Shown: positions 34,257 through 43,699, counted from the stretch's first letter. The stretch: 64,000 nt of DNA from Mesomycoplasma ovipneumoniae (GCF_024758565.1 NZ_CP079199.1:186001-250000); one strand, 5' to 3'. A program made the numbers and translations. The notes: a model not told the origin generated them from the sequence alone.

Positions 34257-34799
34257 TTATTCCTTTTTGTTTGGATCAAAAATAGCAACAAAAGGTCAAT
34301 TTCGATATTTTTCCTGATAATCAAGTCCATAACCAACAAGAAAAGCATCGGGAACTTCAAAGCCAAAATAATCTGGTTCAATATCAGTTTTTCTTTTTTC
34401 TTTTTTATAAAATAAAGTAATTATTTTTAGTGATTTTGGTTTTTTTAATTTTAAATGTTCACTAATTTTTGTCAAAGTTATCCCTGAATCAAAAATATCA
34501 TCAATTAAAATAACATCTTTATTTTCAATTTTTAGGTCAATATCAGTAATAACTTTTAATTCACCGCCTGATTGTGTGCCACCAAAATAGGATTTGGCAA
34601 TTATGCAATCGACCATTAAATCAACTTCGATTTGTTGAATTAAATCAGTAAGAAAAATTAATGAACCTTTAAGAACAGCAACAAAAACAATTTCTTGTGA
34701 ATTTTTATAATTTAAATTTATTCACTTTGCAATCTCATCAATTCTAGTTTTAATTTGTTTATTGTCAAACAAAATTTTTACAATATGTTTGTTAATCAT
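34257..34799 (-). CDS. hpt: Hypoxanthine phosphoribosyltransferase
   Basis: Purine salvage: hypoxanthine or guanine plus PRPP gives IMP or GMP. The 180-aa protein has VFVAVLKGSLIFLTDL near residue 40, SYFGGTQSGGELKV with the flexible loop, and the PRPP-binding VILIDDIFDSGITL at about residues 97-110. The ending FVGYGLDYQEKYRNWPFVAIF-like region (with Trp from TGA) fits the family. It lies between rsmI and ecfA1. Confidence 0.95.
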
Positions 34800-34828
34800 T
34801 TTAACCCGTCTTTTTAAAATATTTTAAT

Positions 34829-35560
34829 CTAAAATTTTACACTATTTTTAGAAAAATTTTCATATTTATTTGCTTTTAACTTCGGTTTTTCATCGTTCTT
34901 TAACCTTAAAACCATTGTGAATTCACCTTTGGTAGAATTTTGAAGTTCAGCTAAAATTTTCAAAGGAGAACCAAAAAAATATTTTTGATAAATTTTTGTC
35001 ATTTCCTTAACAAGAAAAATTTCAACTTTCTCGCCATAAAATTCATTAATTACTTCAAGAATATAAATTAATTTATATGGTGAAACGTAAAAAATATAAC
35101 TATAATTTAGTATAAAATGTTCAATTTGTTTAATTATTTGTTGCTTTTTTGAATTAAAAAAACCCATAAAAACTAACGGTAAATCAAAACCAGAAAGAAC
35201 AAAAGCACCAACAAAAGCACATGCGCCAGGTAAAAAATCAACTTCGACATTATTTTCATGGGCTCATTTTATCAAAATTTGACCTGGATCACTAATTGAA
35301 GGAGTGCCTGCATCGGACATTAGAATAATGTTTTGGTTAGTTAAAAATATGTCAGACTTTTTGGCGATAGTTGCTTTTTCGTTAAATTTGTGATAGGAAA
35401 TTAACTTTTTATCTTTAATTTCCAAAAAATTTAATATTTTTTTGGAAGTTCGCGTGTCCTCGCACAAAATTAAATCAGCTGACTTTAGTGCTTGAATTGC
35501 TCGCAGAGTTATATCTTGTAAATTTCCAATTGGAGTTGCTATAACAGTGATTTTTGCCAT
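34829..35560 (-). CDS. rsmI: 16S rRNA (cytidine-2'-O)-methyltransferase
   Basis: 2'-O-methylates C1402 of 16S rRNA. The 243-aa protein has the tetrapyrrole-methylase fold: ITVIATPIGNLQDITLRAI, LILCEDTRTSKKIL, ILMSDAGTPSISDPG and FLPGACAFVGAFVLSG. It starts 4 nt after the holB-like stop. In many Firmicutes rsmI also follows the delta-prime gene. Confidence 0.95.
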
Positions 35561-35564
35561 AATT

Positions 35565-36440
35565 CTAAGTTAAAATATTATTTAGACGAACTAAAAAGCC
35601 CGATTTTTGAATATTAAAGTTTGCATTTGTCTCAAGTGATGAAAGAAATTTTTTAAACGTTTGATTAATGCTTACTATTTTTTCAGAATTAAAATCAAAA
35701 GAATTCGTTTTTTTAGCATGTTTTTTGTTAGGGTCAGAATTGCTTAAAAAAAATTGTTTAAAATGAGCAATTATTATCTGAAGAAAAATAAATGAGTTTT
35801 CTTTTGTTAAAACCTGATTTAAAAATAGTAAAAAATCAAATTTTGTTTTAGTTAAATTATTTAGTAATGATTTTAATTTGTCTAAATCCGAATCACTAAT
35901 AGCCTTAATAGCTAAAATTGCTTGATCAAAATTGGTGAAAATATTTGCATATATAGCATTATAAGGTGTTTTTTTTCATGTATCTAACTTTTTTTTAAGC
36001 TCATTTTTTCTATTTAAATCATTGAAAAAAAATATTTGACAACGAGAAACTATAGTTGGAATAATTAAATCAGAGGAAAAAGAAGTTAGTAAAAAATAAG
36101 TATTCAAAGGAGGATCTTCTAAAATTTTTAGAAATGAATTTAGTACAGAAATATGGGCATTTTCAATGTTTTTTATTAGGAAAATCTTTGAATTATCGCC
36201 ATAAAGAGAGGAAAAATACAACTTGTTTACCTCTTCTAAAAATTCTGTTTTTGAAAGGCGATTATCTGAAAAATCATGTTGAAAAATTTGTGGTTTTTGA
36301 CTAAATATCTCTAAAAAATCGGCTATTTTCTCATCTAGAAAATCTGAATAACTCGATACAAGCAAAATTGCGTGTGGAATTGTTTTAGTTTTTGACAAAT
36401 TATCGAGAAAATTGCGCCAATTTGTCGTAATTTGCTTCAT
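35565..36440 (-). CDS. holB: DNA polymerase III delta-prime-like subunit
   Basis: Clamp-loader component that works with the dnaX product. The 291-aa protein is an AAA-type fold without an intact Walker A (HAILLVSSYSDFLDEKIADF), as expected for the non-ATP-binding subunit. It has KIFLIKNIENAHISVLNSFL and KILEDPPLNTYFLLTSFSS, followed by TIVSRCQIFFF, the sensor 1/SRC region. I chose the ATG at 36440, which places the start 41 nt inside the end of tmk. An in-frame ATG at 36452 is an alternative. Confidence 0.87.
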
Positions 36441-37059
36441 AATAGCTCTCAAAAAAATTAATTATATCTGTTAAAACATGATCATAATCGCCGTTACCGT
36501 CAATTTTAATGAAATTTTTTCTTGTTTTTAATAAATATTCATATCCTTTAATAACTTGTCTATAAAAATCCTCGCCGCGATTTTCAAGTCGGTCTCGCTT
36601 TTCATTTCGATAAATAGCCATTCGCTCGCGTGATTTTGAAATTTTAACATCGAGGAAAATGGTAAGATCTGGAAAAGTTTTTTCAGAAATTAAACTATTT
36701 AAATTAAAAACTAAATCTGGACTTAAATTATTTCCAAACCCTTGATATGCAATCGAAGAATCAATATAGCGATCACAAAGAACAATTTTTCCAGATTTTA
36801 AGGCTGGCCAAATTACTTGTTCAAGATGAATTCTTCTCGAAGTTGCAAATAAAAGCATCTCCACATATGGACTAATTTGATTTTTTTTATTAAGTAAAAA
36901 CTCGCGGATTTGTTGTGCTTCTTGCGAATCTCTGCCGCTATATGGTTCAAAAGTTATAACAATTTCCTTTTCTGGAAATTTAATTCTTAAATACTTTGCA
37001 AACAAATTCATAACGGTTGATTTACCGCTTGCATCGATCCCTTCAAAACTTATAAACAT
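36400..37059 (-). CDS. tmk: Thymidylate kinase
   Basis: Phosphorylates dTMP to dTDP. The 219-aa protein has the P-loop FISFEGIDASGKSTVMNLF, the DR-x motif VLCDRYIDSSIAYQGFG, and a LID region with EKRDRLENRGEDFY. Its 3' end overlaps the holB-like gene by 41 nt, and recR ends 1 nt upstream of its start region. The order recR-tmk-holB is conserved in Firmicutes. Confidence 0.96.
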   Translation of the reverse strand: MFISFEGIDASGKSTVMNLFAKYLRIKFPEKEIVITFEPYSGRDSQEAQQIREFLLNKKNQISPYVEMLLFATSRRIHLEQVIWPALKSGKIVLCDRYIDSSIAYQGFGNNLSPDLVFNLNSLISEKTFPDLTIFLDVKISKSRERMAIYRNEKRDRLENRGEDFYRQVIKGYEYLLKTRKNFIKIDGNGDYDHVLTDIINFFESYYEANYDKLAQFSR

Positions 37060-37060
37060 A

Positions 37061-37645
37061 TTATTTTTCCATTTCTTGCCGATTTTCCAACGCTTGATTT
37101 AAGGTTATATTGTCAATATAATCAATTGCCGCCCCAAAAGGGATGCCTGTAGCTAGCCTAGTAATTTTTGCTGAGGATAAAAACTTGTGTTTTGCAAGAT
37201 AATTTGCAAAAATTCAGCCTTCCATTGTTGAAGAAAGAGCGATAATAATTTCACTTTTTTCATGAGCAAGGTCTGCAAGTTTTTTTATTTGCAAGTCATG
37301 ATTTTCGAGCTTTTTAATATCATATTTACCAAAAACAAAATACTTGCCATCATATTTTCCTAGTTTTTCAAATTTTGTGACCATTTCAGAATTTTCAACC
37401 ACTAATATTTTAAAAGAACGCTGAAAATCAAGGCATATTTGGCAAACTGAATTAGCATTTAGATATCCGCATCGCTCACAATATTGAAGATTTCGTTTTA
37501 AATTATAAAGTTGCTCGACAAATGTCTCAATCTGACTAAGGGGCGTATCGATTAGAGAAAATAAAATATTAGTGGCTTGTTTTTTTGTGATTCCGGGAAC
37601 TTTTCTTAATTGATCAACTAGTTTTTCAAAATTTTCATCTACCAT
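37061..37645 (-). CDS. recR: Recombination protein RecR
   Basis: RecFOR-pathway protein that helps load RecA on SSB-coated single strands. The 194-aa protein has an N-terminal helix-hairpin-helix (LRKVPGITKKQATNIL), a C4 zinc finger (CERCGYLNANSVCQIC) and a Toprim-like domain (ILVVENSEM ... IIIALSSTMEGW). The C-terminal TRLATGIPFGAAIDYID fits the family. It lies between ybaB and tmk. Its partner recO is encoded at 49.2-49.9 kb. Confidence 0.95.
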
Positions 37646-37654
37646 GATTCAAAA

Positions 37655-37933
37655 TTAATGTGATTGAGTTGGGGCAATTTTTTCATTTTCTTCTCTAATT
37701 TTCAACAAAGCTTGATTTAATGTAATCGAAATTAAATCTTCTAATGTTTCAATATCGTCTTTGTCGACTAAAAATGGAGAAATTTTTAACTTTTTTAACT
37801 CAAATCCTCCTGAAATAGTCAGCGAAATTCCTTGATTTTCAAAGTCAAAATCTGTTTTTTCTAACAAATCTTTTTTTACTTTATGATCTTTTTGCATTTT
37901 TTGTGCTTCTTTTAATAGTTTTTGAAGATTCAT
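37655..37933 (-). CDS. YbaB/EbfC nucleoid-associated protein
   Basis: 92-aa DNA-binding protein: MNLQKLLKEAQKMQKDHKVK is the typical YbaB N-terminal helix, followed by the beta sheet ISLTISGGFELKKLKI. It lies between dnaX and recR, the classical location. AGGAAAAACATG gives a clear ribosome site. Confidence 0.92.
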   Translation of the reverse strand: MNLQKLLKEAQKMQKDHKVKKDLLEKTDFDFENQGISLTISGGFELKKLKISPFLVDKDDIETLEDLISITLNQALLKIREENEKIAPTQSH

Positions 37934-37994
37934 GTTTTTCCTTTCTCTTATTTTTAATAAATTATATAAACTATTTTAAAAAGTTTAAAAATTT

Positions 37995-40226
37995 TTATTC
38001 ATCAAAGAATAGTTTTTGTAAATCTGCCTTAGAAATAGTGCGTTTTTTTGGTTTTTCAAAAGGTTTTAGCACAAATTTTTCTCCGCGCGCTCTCATTTCA
38101 TTTGCCCTTTTCTTTGTTTCTTCAACAAGATTATTACTTAAAGCAAGACCATAGATATCCTGACCAAAAACGGTTTTTAATAACTGGTTGACTTGGTCGC
38201 CTTCTTTTTCCATTTTCTCAATTAGTAATTCTTCATATTCTGGATTTTTAGTAAAAAAACACACAAAATTAGATCCTAATGAAAGAATTTCTGCATGTTT
38301 TAATACTCCAACAGTATCTATGAATTCAAAATTATACTGAAAATCTAACAAATTTTTACTCCATTTTTTGCGTAAATCTAAATAAATTTCACGGTTTGTG
38401 TCATAAAATTTTTTTCCCAAAAGTATAAGATTTAGCGCCTCATCAACTGACAAATAATCATTTGGCAAATTCTTTTTTAAAAATTTATTTACGTATGAAT
38501 TTCTATCAAATGAAAAATTATTGTCATTTTCTTCATTTTTACTAAAATATGATGTTTGATTATTTGTTTTTGGACTTGAATCAATGAAATTATCATTTTT
38601 TTTGGCAGTATCATTAGTATTTTTATCATTAGTATTTAAAAATGAGTTGGAAAAATCGATGTTTTCAGTCGAATTCAAATTTGAACTTTCAGTTTTATTT
38701 AAAAAATTACTTTGATAACTAGCGCCCTCGGGGTCTAACAAAGGATTAAAAGCATTGTCCCTGTTTTTAAAATTTTCCCCTGTTTTAGTGCTTTTTTGAG
38801 TTTTTAAGATTTTTGTCTCTAAATTATTTTTGATTTTACGGTCAAAAATTGATTCCCAAGCCAAATCATCGCTACCATGTAAATCTAAATCGCCATCATC
38901 ATCGTCATCAAGAATTGGATCATTATAACTAAATAAATTTTGGGTATTTGTTTTTTGACTCAAATTATAATTTGGGCCAAAATTTTTATCACGGACAGTA
39001 ACAAACTCTAATTTTTTTGGTGGTTTTTCCTCTTTTTCAATATTTTCCTCACTTTCTTGAGCGTCGATTTTTAGCTCTTCTTTTGGTTTTTCAGCTAATT
39101 TGACTGAATTTTCTAAAACAGGTTGGCTTTTTTCTTGCAAGTTTTCCTTTTTAAAAGCAAGAATTTTCATAACAAAAATTTCAAGGGCTAAACTTTGAAA
39201 CTTATCATGATTAATGTCTTTTAAAGTTGAAAAGCCAATATCTAAAAATTTAAAAGCAAAATCGTGACTAATTTTTAAATTTGCCAAATCAGAAGTTGAA
39301 TAAATTTCAATTAAGTCTTCTTCTTGAGTTTTTTCTCATATAATTCACTCTTTGACTAAATTTATTAATGACTCAACTAAAATTTGAAAATTTTTACTTT
39401 GTAATAAAAGTTTATCTAATAAATCAAAGGCTTTTTGGGAATCAGCTAAAAAAAGAACGTTTATAAATTCAACAAGTTTTTCACTTGAAACTAGTCCAAA
39501 AAGTTCTTCAACACTTTTTTTACTCAAAAAGTTGTTGCCAAAAATTACCACCTGCTCAAGAATTGAAATTGCATCCCGCAAACTGTTGTGGCTTAATAAA
39601 CACACGGATTTTAGGGCTTCTTCTTCATATTCTACGCCTTCATAGTTTAAAATTTGTGAAAGTCGTTGTGAAATTTGCTCTTTATTTAGGCCAAGAAAAT
39701 TATATCTCTGGACTCTCGAGAGAATTGTCAAAGGGATTTTATGAACTTCGGTAGTTGCTAAAATGAAAATAATATGGCTTGGCGGTTCTTCCAGAGTTTT
39801 TAAAAAAGCGTTAAAAGCTGAAGTTGAAAGCATATGAACCTCATCTAAAATATAAATTTTATATGGGCTAACTTGAGGTAGATTAATAGAATTTTCAACA
39901 ATTTCACGGATTTCTTTAACACCATTATGTGAAGCAGCGTCCATTTCAACTATATCAATAGAGTTATTTATATTTTTAAGGCAATTTTGACACGGGTCGA
40001 TCGAATTTTGCTCTTTGTGAGTGCAATTTATTGCATTTGCAAATATTTTTGCAAGTGAAGTTTTTCCAGTACCTCTTGGGCCTGAAAAAAGATAAGCGTG
40101 AAAAAACTTTTTTGATTTAACGATATTTTTTAAACTTTCAACTAAATATTGTTGGCCAACAACATCAGCAAATTTAGTAGGTCGATATTTTCGATATCAA
40201 GCTACATATTCATTTGTATTTTTCAT
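37995..40226 (-). CDS. dnaX: DNA polymerase III subunit gamma/tau
   Basis: Clamp-loader ATPase, 743 aa. The AAA+ domain starts WYRKYRPTKFADVVGQ. Walker A is FSGPRGTGKTSLAKIF, there is a four-Cys zinc knuckle (CTHKEQ ... CQNC), then ILDEVHMLSTSAFNA with Walker B, and the SRC-like ILSRVQRYNF. Domain III ends around residue 350. A long acidic, Asn/Asp/Lys-rich linker (about residues 365-560) follows, then a helical C-terminal domain likely to bind the polymerase. The start at 40226 has GGAG 5 nt upstream. It is the first gene of the 11-gene leftward cluster. Confidence 0.95.
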
Positions 40227-40348
40227 ATTTCTCCAAGATTTTCAAAAAAAATCCTTTAAAATTTTTAAATTTAATATTTAAAAATAAAAGTATACTTAAA
40301 TAGTTTATAATTATAAATTATAATAAAATAAAATTAAAAATAGACTTT

Positions 40349-40354
40349 ATATAA
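40349..40354 (+). promoter_or_regulatory. -10 box for the 40370-42531 operon
   Basis: TTATATAATTTAAGGA: TATAAT ends 15 nt before the ATG at 40370 and AAGGA follows it, so the mRNA leader would be extremely short. A divergent TATACT box near 40290 could serve dnaX. Confidence 0.45.
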
Positions 40355-40369
40355 TTTAAGGATTTTTAG

Positions 40370-40705
40370 ATGTCAGTCGCATTCAGCAAGGAACAAAATT
40401 CAGCTCAAAAAAAATGTGCTATAAGCGAAAGATTTGTATTTAATTTTCGAATTTTAAGCTACTCTTTTCGGAAATTAGAAATTTCAGTTGAGGGTCTTAA
40501 CAAACCAATCGATTATAATTCAGAATATTTTTTTTCGTTTGTTGAAAATTTAATCTACTTTTTATCAAAAAACAAGTATGCGCTCCGTTGAGATTATGAA
40601 AAAATAACACTTTTTAATTTAGAAAATTTACAATTAGCAGAAAATCTTGATGATTTTAAATCAAAATTCAAATTGATTACAACTTTTGATTTAGAACATA
40701 ACTAA
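40370..40705 (+). CDS. Hypothetical protein upstream of lplA
   Basis: 111 aa, not recognised. No signal peptide or membrane helix; mixed charged and aromatic composition (FRILSYSFRKLEISVEGL, FFSFVENLIYFLSK), one TGA Trp. AAGGA precedes the ATG. lplA follows after 14 nt, so the two are probably cotranscribed, but this alone does not give a function. Confidence 0.7.
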
Positions 40706-40719
40706 AATATGGAGGAAAC

Positions 40720-41718
40720 ATGAAGATTTATACTACTAAAAAAACAAGCCCATTTTACACATTAGTTTGCGAGGAAATGATTCTAAAAGATGACCAGAAT
40801 CAGGACGATATTTTATATTTCTACCAACATAATAATGCAATAATTATCGGTAAAAATCAAAATATTTACGAGGAAATTAAGCTTGAGGAAGTTGAAAAAC
40901 AAAGAATTGAAATTTATCGTCGACTTTCTGGAGGTGGTGCTGTTTATCACGATTTAGGAAACATTAATTTTTCATTTATAACTAAAAAACAGAATCACAG
41001 TTACCAAAAATTCTTGACACCGATTATAGAATTTTTTAAATCTTTTGGTTTAGATGCTGAATTCAAAGGTAGAAATGATCTAATAGTTAATGGGGCTAAA
41101 GTTTCGGGCAATGCTCAAATAATTTACAAAGATAGAATTGTTCACCATGGAACAATTCTATTTAATGCTAATTTGGCAAAATTAGGTCAAGTATTAAAAC
41201 CAAATCGATTAAAAATTGAGTCCAAAGGAATAAAATCTATACGTCAACGGGTAACAAATATTTTGCATGAAATTGAAGAACAAATCGAAGATTCTGAGTT
41301 TATTTCAAGACTAATCACATTTTTTGAAAATAAATATCAAACAAAAGCACAAGATGTTGAAACTTATTTTCAAGATGGGAGAATATCTCAAAAAGATTTT
41401 CAAGAAGTTCAAAACCTAAGACAATCTAGAGAATGAGTTTTTGGTTCAAATCCTTATTTTAGCTATGAAAATATAGCCCGAACTAGTGGCGGAATTTTAA
41501 AAGTGCTTGCAAATATTGAGAAAAATCACATTGTTAAAATAAAATTTGAAGGTGATTTCTTATCCCAAAGATCAATTGAGGAAATTCAAGAAATTTTAGA
41601 AAATAAGGAATTTACTAGATCAATTATAGAATCAGAACTTCTTCAAATTACAAATCTTGATGAATATTTTGGCGCAATTCCCCTTAATGAAATTTTGGAT
41701 ACAATTTTTGGAAGCTAA
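40720..41718 (+). CDS. lplA: Lipoate-protein ligase A
   Basis: Attaches lipoate to E2 subunits or other carriers via lipoyl-AMP. The 332-aa protein has the N-terminal catalytic part with IIIGKNQNIYEEI, the signature RRLSGGGAVYHDLGNINFSF (about residues 68-87), GRNDLIVNGAKVSGNAQ with the catalytic Lys, and HHGTILFNANL. The C-terminal accessory domain spans about residues 245-332. GGAGG precedes the start. The alpha/beta hydrolase gene follows 6 nt later. Confidence 0.95.
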
Positions 41719-41724
41719 TTATTA

Positions 41725-42531
41725 ATGATGGTTCATTCTAAAATTACTGTTGAAAATGAGGATATTTTTTATTTTTTAGAAGAAACTGGAAAGCAAAAAA
41801 TATTATTTTTACACGGATTTAATTCAAGTCATAATTTCATTTTTCAACTTAAAAAGAAACAAAATCGTAATTATGATATTGTTTCTTTTGATTTTCCTGG
41901 TTGTGGTCAAAGCACTAATAATAATGAAATTAATATTAAAAATTACCAAAAAATTGCAGCTAGTTTCATTAAAAATCTTAATTTAAATATCCAAATTGTA
42001 ATCGGTCACTCACTTGGTGGAGCTATTGCTCTTTATATTTTAAGTGAAAATTTAGCAAAAAAAGCAATTTTAGTTGCTCCACTCAATCCTTTTATTTTAG
42101 GTAAAAATTCGCAAAGCCAAGTTGAAAAATTATCAAATTGGCTTTTGCCTCAAGACATTATATCTGCAACAGATAGTCTTGAACATTTAGTTTTTACTGA
42201 TAAATTTAGTTATAAGAAAAATTTAGCAAAAAATGCTATTAATTTTCTTGATAATGTCACAAAAAAGAGAGAGATTTTTAGAAAGATTGTTTTTGAAGAA
42301 ATCTTTAACTTGGAATGGCTCAAAACTGAATTGTTACCGCTTTACCAACAAAATAATAATTATTTTTTAATTGCTGGTGTTGAAGACAATTTTGTGCCAA
42401 TAGAAAGTCTTCGCAAAGTTTCTGAGAATTTTAATAAAAATCTTATAAAATTTGAACAAACTGGTCATGCAGTTTTTTTCGAAAGAAGTGATGAAATTAA
42501 CACTGAAATTGAAAAAATTCTAGAAATTTAA
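41725..42531 (+). CDS. Alpha/beta-fold hydrolase
   Basis: 268 aa, serine-hydrolase fold. ILFLHGFNSSHNFI gives the oxyanion-hole HG motif, VIGHSLGGAIALYIL the nucleophile elbow (Ser at about residue 95), FLIAGVEDNFVP the acid Asp, and TGHAVFFERSD the catalytic His. It may be an esterase or lipase; the substrate is unknown. In an ancestral arrangement it converged end to end with the DJ-1 gene: its last codons ILEI-stop lie inside the 56-bp duplicated segment now flanking repeat copy 2. Confidence 0.85.
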   Translation: MMVHSKITVENEDIFYFLEETGKQKILFLHGFNSSHNFIFQLKKKQNRNYDIVSFDFPGCGQSTNNNEINIKNYQKIAASFIKNLNLNIQIVIGHSLGGAIALYILSENLAKKAILVAPLNPFILGKNSQSQVEKLSNWLLPQDIISATDSLEHLVFTDKFSYKKNLAKNAINFLDNVTKKREIFRKIVFEEIFNLEWLKTELLPLYQQNNNYFLIAGVEDNFVPIESLRKVSENFNKNLIKFEQTGHAVFFERSDEINTEIEKILEI

Positions 42532-42570
42532 GCTTGAAATCCATCTCTTATTTTTTCAGCATTTTCTTTT
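42515..42570. repeat. 56-bp direct repeat, left copy
   Basis: Matches 43150-43205 at 54 of 56 positions and ends exactly where the inverted-repeat end of repeat copy 2 begins. It contains the last codons of the hydrolase gene and, on the other strand, a copy of the last 12 codons of the DJ-1 gene (AEKIRDGFQA-stop). Confidence 0.9.
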
Positions 42571-42713
42571 CCCAAGTTTCCCAATTTGTTGCAAAAAGCA
42601 CTTTTTAGTGAATATAAATACAAAAATACCCGTATATCCGGGTTTTTTTGACATTAAAATCTTAAGTTTTATTATTTTAAGATTAACCTTATGCAAAAAA
42701 AAAAAAAAAATGC

Positions 42714-42741
42714 TTGGTATAAAATAAAATTATGCTATAAT
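42714..42741 (+). promoter_or_regulatory. Promoter inside repeat copy 2
   Basis: TTGGTA (42714-42719), 16-nt spacer, extended TATGCTATAAT with TATAAT at 42736-42741. The A16 run ends 3 nt upstream of the -35. Confidence 0.72.
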
Positions 42742-42944
42742 AAACCTCACTAAGAATAAATTAATAAATTGGGTATTAGAATTAAGGGGGAATTAGTTAT
42801 GTTTTTTGTCTAAAAAAATCAGAAAATGCGAATTTTCCATTATATTTTTAAATATGATGGAACGCCTTAAATTTAACCGTTTAAAATCTATAAATTTATG
42901 GCTTTTAGTTATTGTTCTTTCAAAACTTCATATATTTTTTTAGG

Positions 42945-42982
42945 CTCAATGTAAGTAAAATGAGTTTTCTATTTACATTGAG
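42945..42982 (+). ncRNA. Conserved hairpin in the repeat transcript (candidate RNA element)
   Basis: CTCAATGTAAGTA (42945-42957) pairs with TATTTACATTGAG (42970-42982) with one G-U pair and a 12-nt loop. The same hairpin, with different substitutions, is present in copies 1 and 3. It could be part of a small RNA made from the repeat promoter. The RNA itself is inference. Confidence 0.45.
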
Positions 42983-43084
42983 TTTAAATAGTAGTTGTAT
43001 TTTTTTTATGATTTTTGTTGTTTTATCATAAATTGATTTTTACCAGTGTCTTAAAATAGGTAATTAACTTTTGCCAAATAGTTA

Positions 43085-43118
43085 AAAAAGTGCCCAAAAC
43101 TAAACCAGGACACTTTTT
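43085..43118 (+). terminator. Terminator-like hairpin at the end of repeat copy 2
   Basis: AAAAAGTG/CACTTTTT (8 bp) extended by a CC/GG pair with one bulge, ending in T5. It would stop the repeat transcript before the DJ-1 gene, giving an RNA of about 370 nt. It could also act for the leftward DJ-1 transcript. Confidence 0.7.
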
Positions 43119-43149
43119 AAGATTATCTTATCAAAATGGAAAACTCGGG

Positions 43150-43205
43150 AAATTCTAGAAATTTAAGCTTGAAATCCGTCTCTTATTTTTTCAGCAATTT
43201 CTTTT
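43150..43205. repeat. 56-bp direct repeat, right copy
   Basis: Partner of 42515-42570. It contains the true 3' end of the DJ-1 gene on the minus strand. Confidence 0.9.
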
Positions 43206-43699
43206 GAAGCTATTTTTTCAATAACTTTAAATGCAAATTCAGCTGAAGATGAGGCATTTCTGGCTGAAATATAATTTCTATCAACTGTAACTAAATCGTT
43301 TTTTCTTGTTGGTATGTTTGAATTTGTTTCATCAGGGTATGAACTAAATTCATAATTTGGCGCTAAATTACGCTCAAAAATAGCATTTGGCGCATCACAA
43401 ATTGCAAAAACATCTTTGTTTTGGGCAAAAAAATCACCGATTAATTTGATTGCTGGCTCACAAGTTCGAAGATATTGCGCTGCAACTCCTCCTGGTATAA
43501 AAATTGCATCAAATTCATTAGATTTTCAATGATTTTTGGCCTCAATTTGAACAACTCCAAATTGTCCTGTAACTATTTTGTTTTCAGGATTATAAAATTC
43601 AATTTTATTGTATATATCGGCCTTTTTTATTAAAGAAAGAAAAGTTGTAAACTCTATGTCCTGAAATTTATCAAGCAAAACTACCAATAATTTTTTCAT
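43163..43699 (-). CDS. DJ-1/PfpI family protein
   Basis: 178 aa, class I glutamine-amidotransferase-like fold: KKLLVVLLDKFQDIEFTTFL at the start (with the conserved Glu), DAIFIPGGVAAQYL, and the nucleophile elbow VFAICDAPNAI with Cys at about residue 99. Related to protein/nucleic-acid deglycases and stress proteins; the precise activity is not readable. AGGAGGAAT lies just upstream of the ATG. Its 3' end is duplicated at 42530-42570. Confidence 0.88.

Larger units (their letters stand above)
42571..43149 (+). mobile_element. Dispersed promoter-bearing repeat, copy 2, with terminal inverted repeats
   Basis: 579 bp without a real gene. The ends are CCCAAGTTTCCC (42571-42582) and, on the other strand, CCCGAGTTTTCC (43138-43149), matching at 10 of 12 positions. 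They are directly abutted on both sides by the 56-bp direct repeats. Inside, read rightward: A16 (42695-42710), TTGGTA, 16 nt, TATAAT, AAGGGGG, a five-codon frame MFFV-stop (42799-42813), a hairpin (42945-42982) and a terminator (43085-43118). The order and sequence follow copies 1 and 3, but the last 90 bp before the right end are not found in them. Confidence 0.82.
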
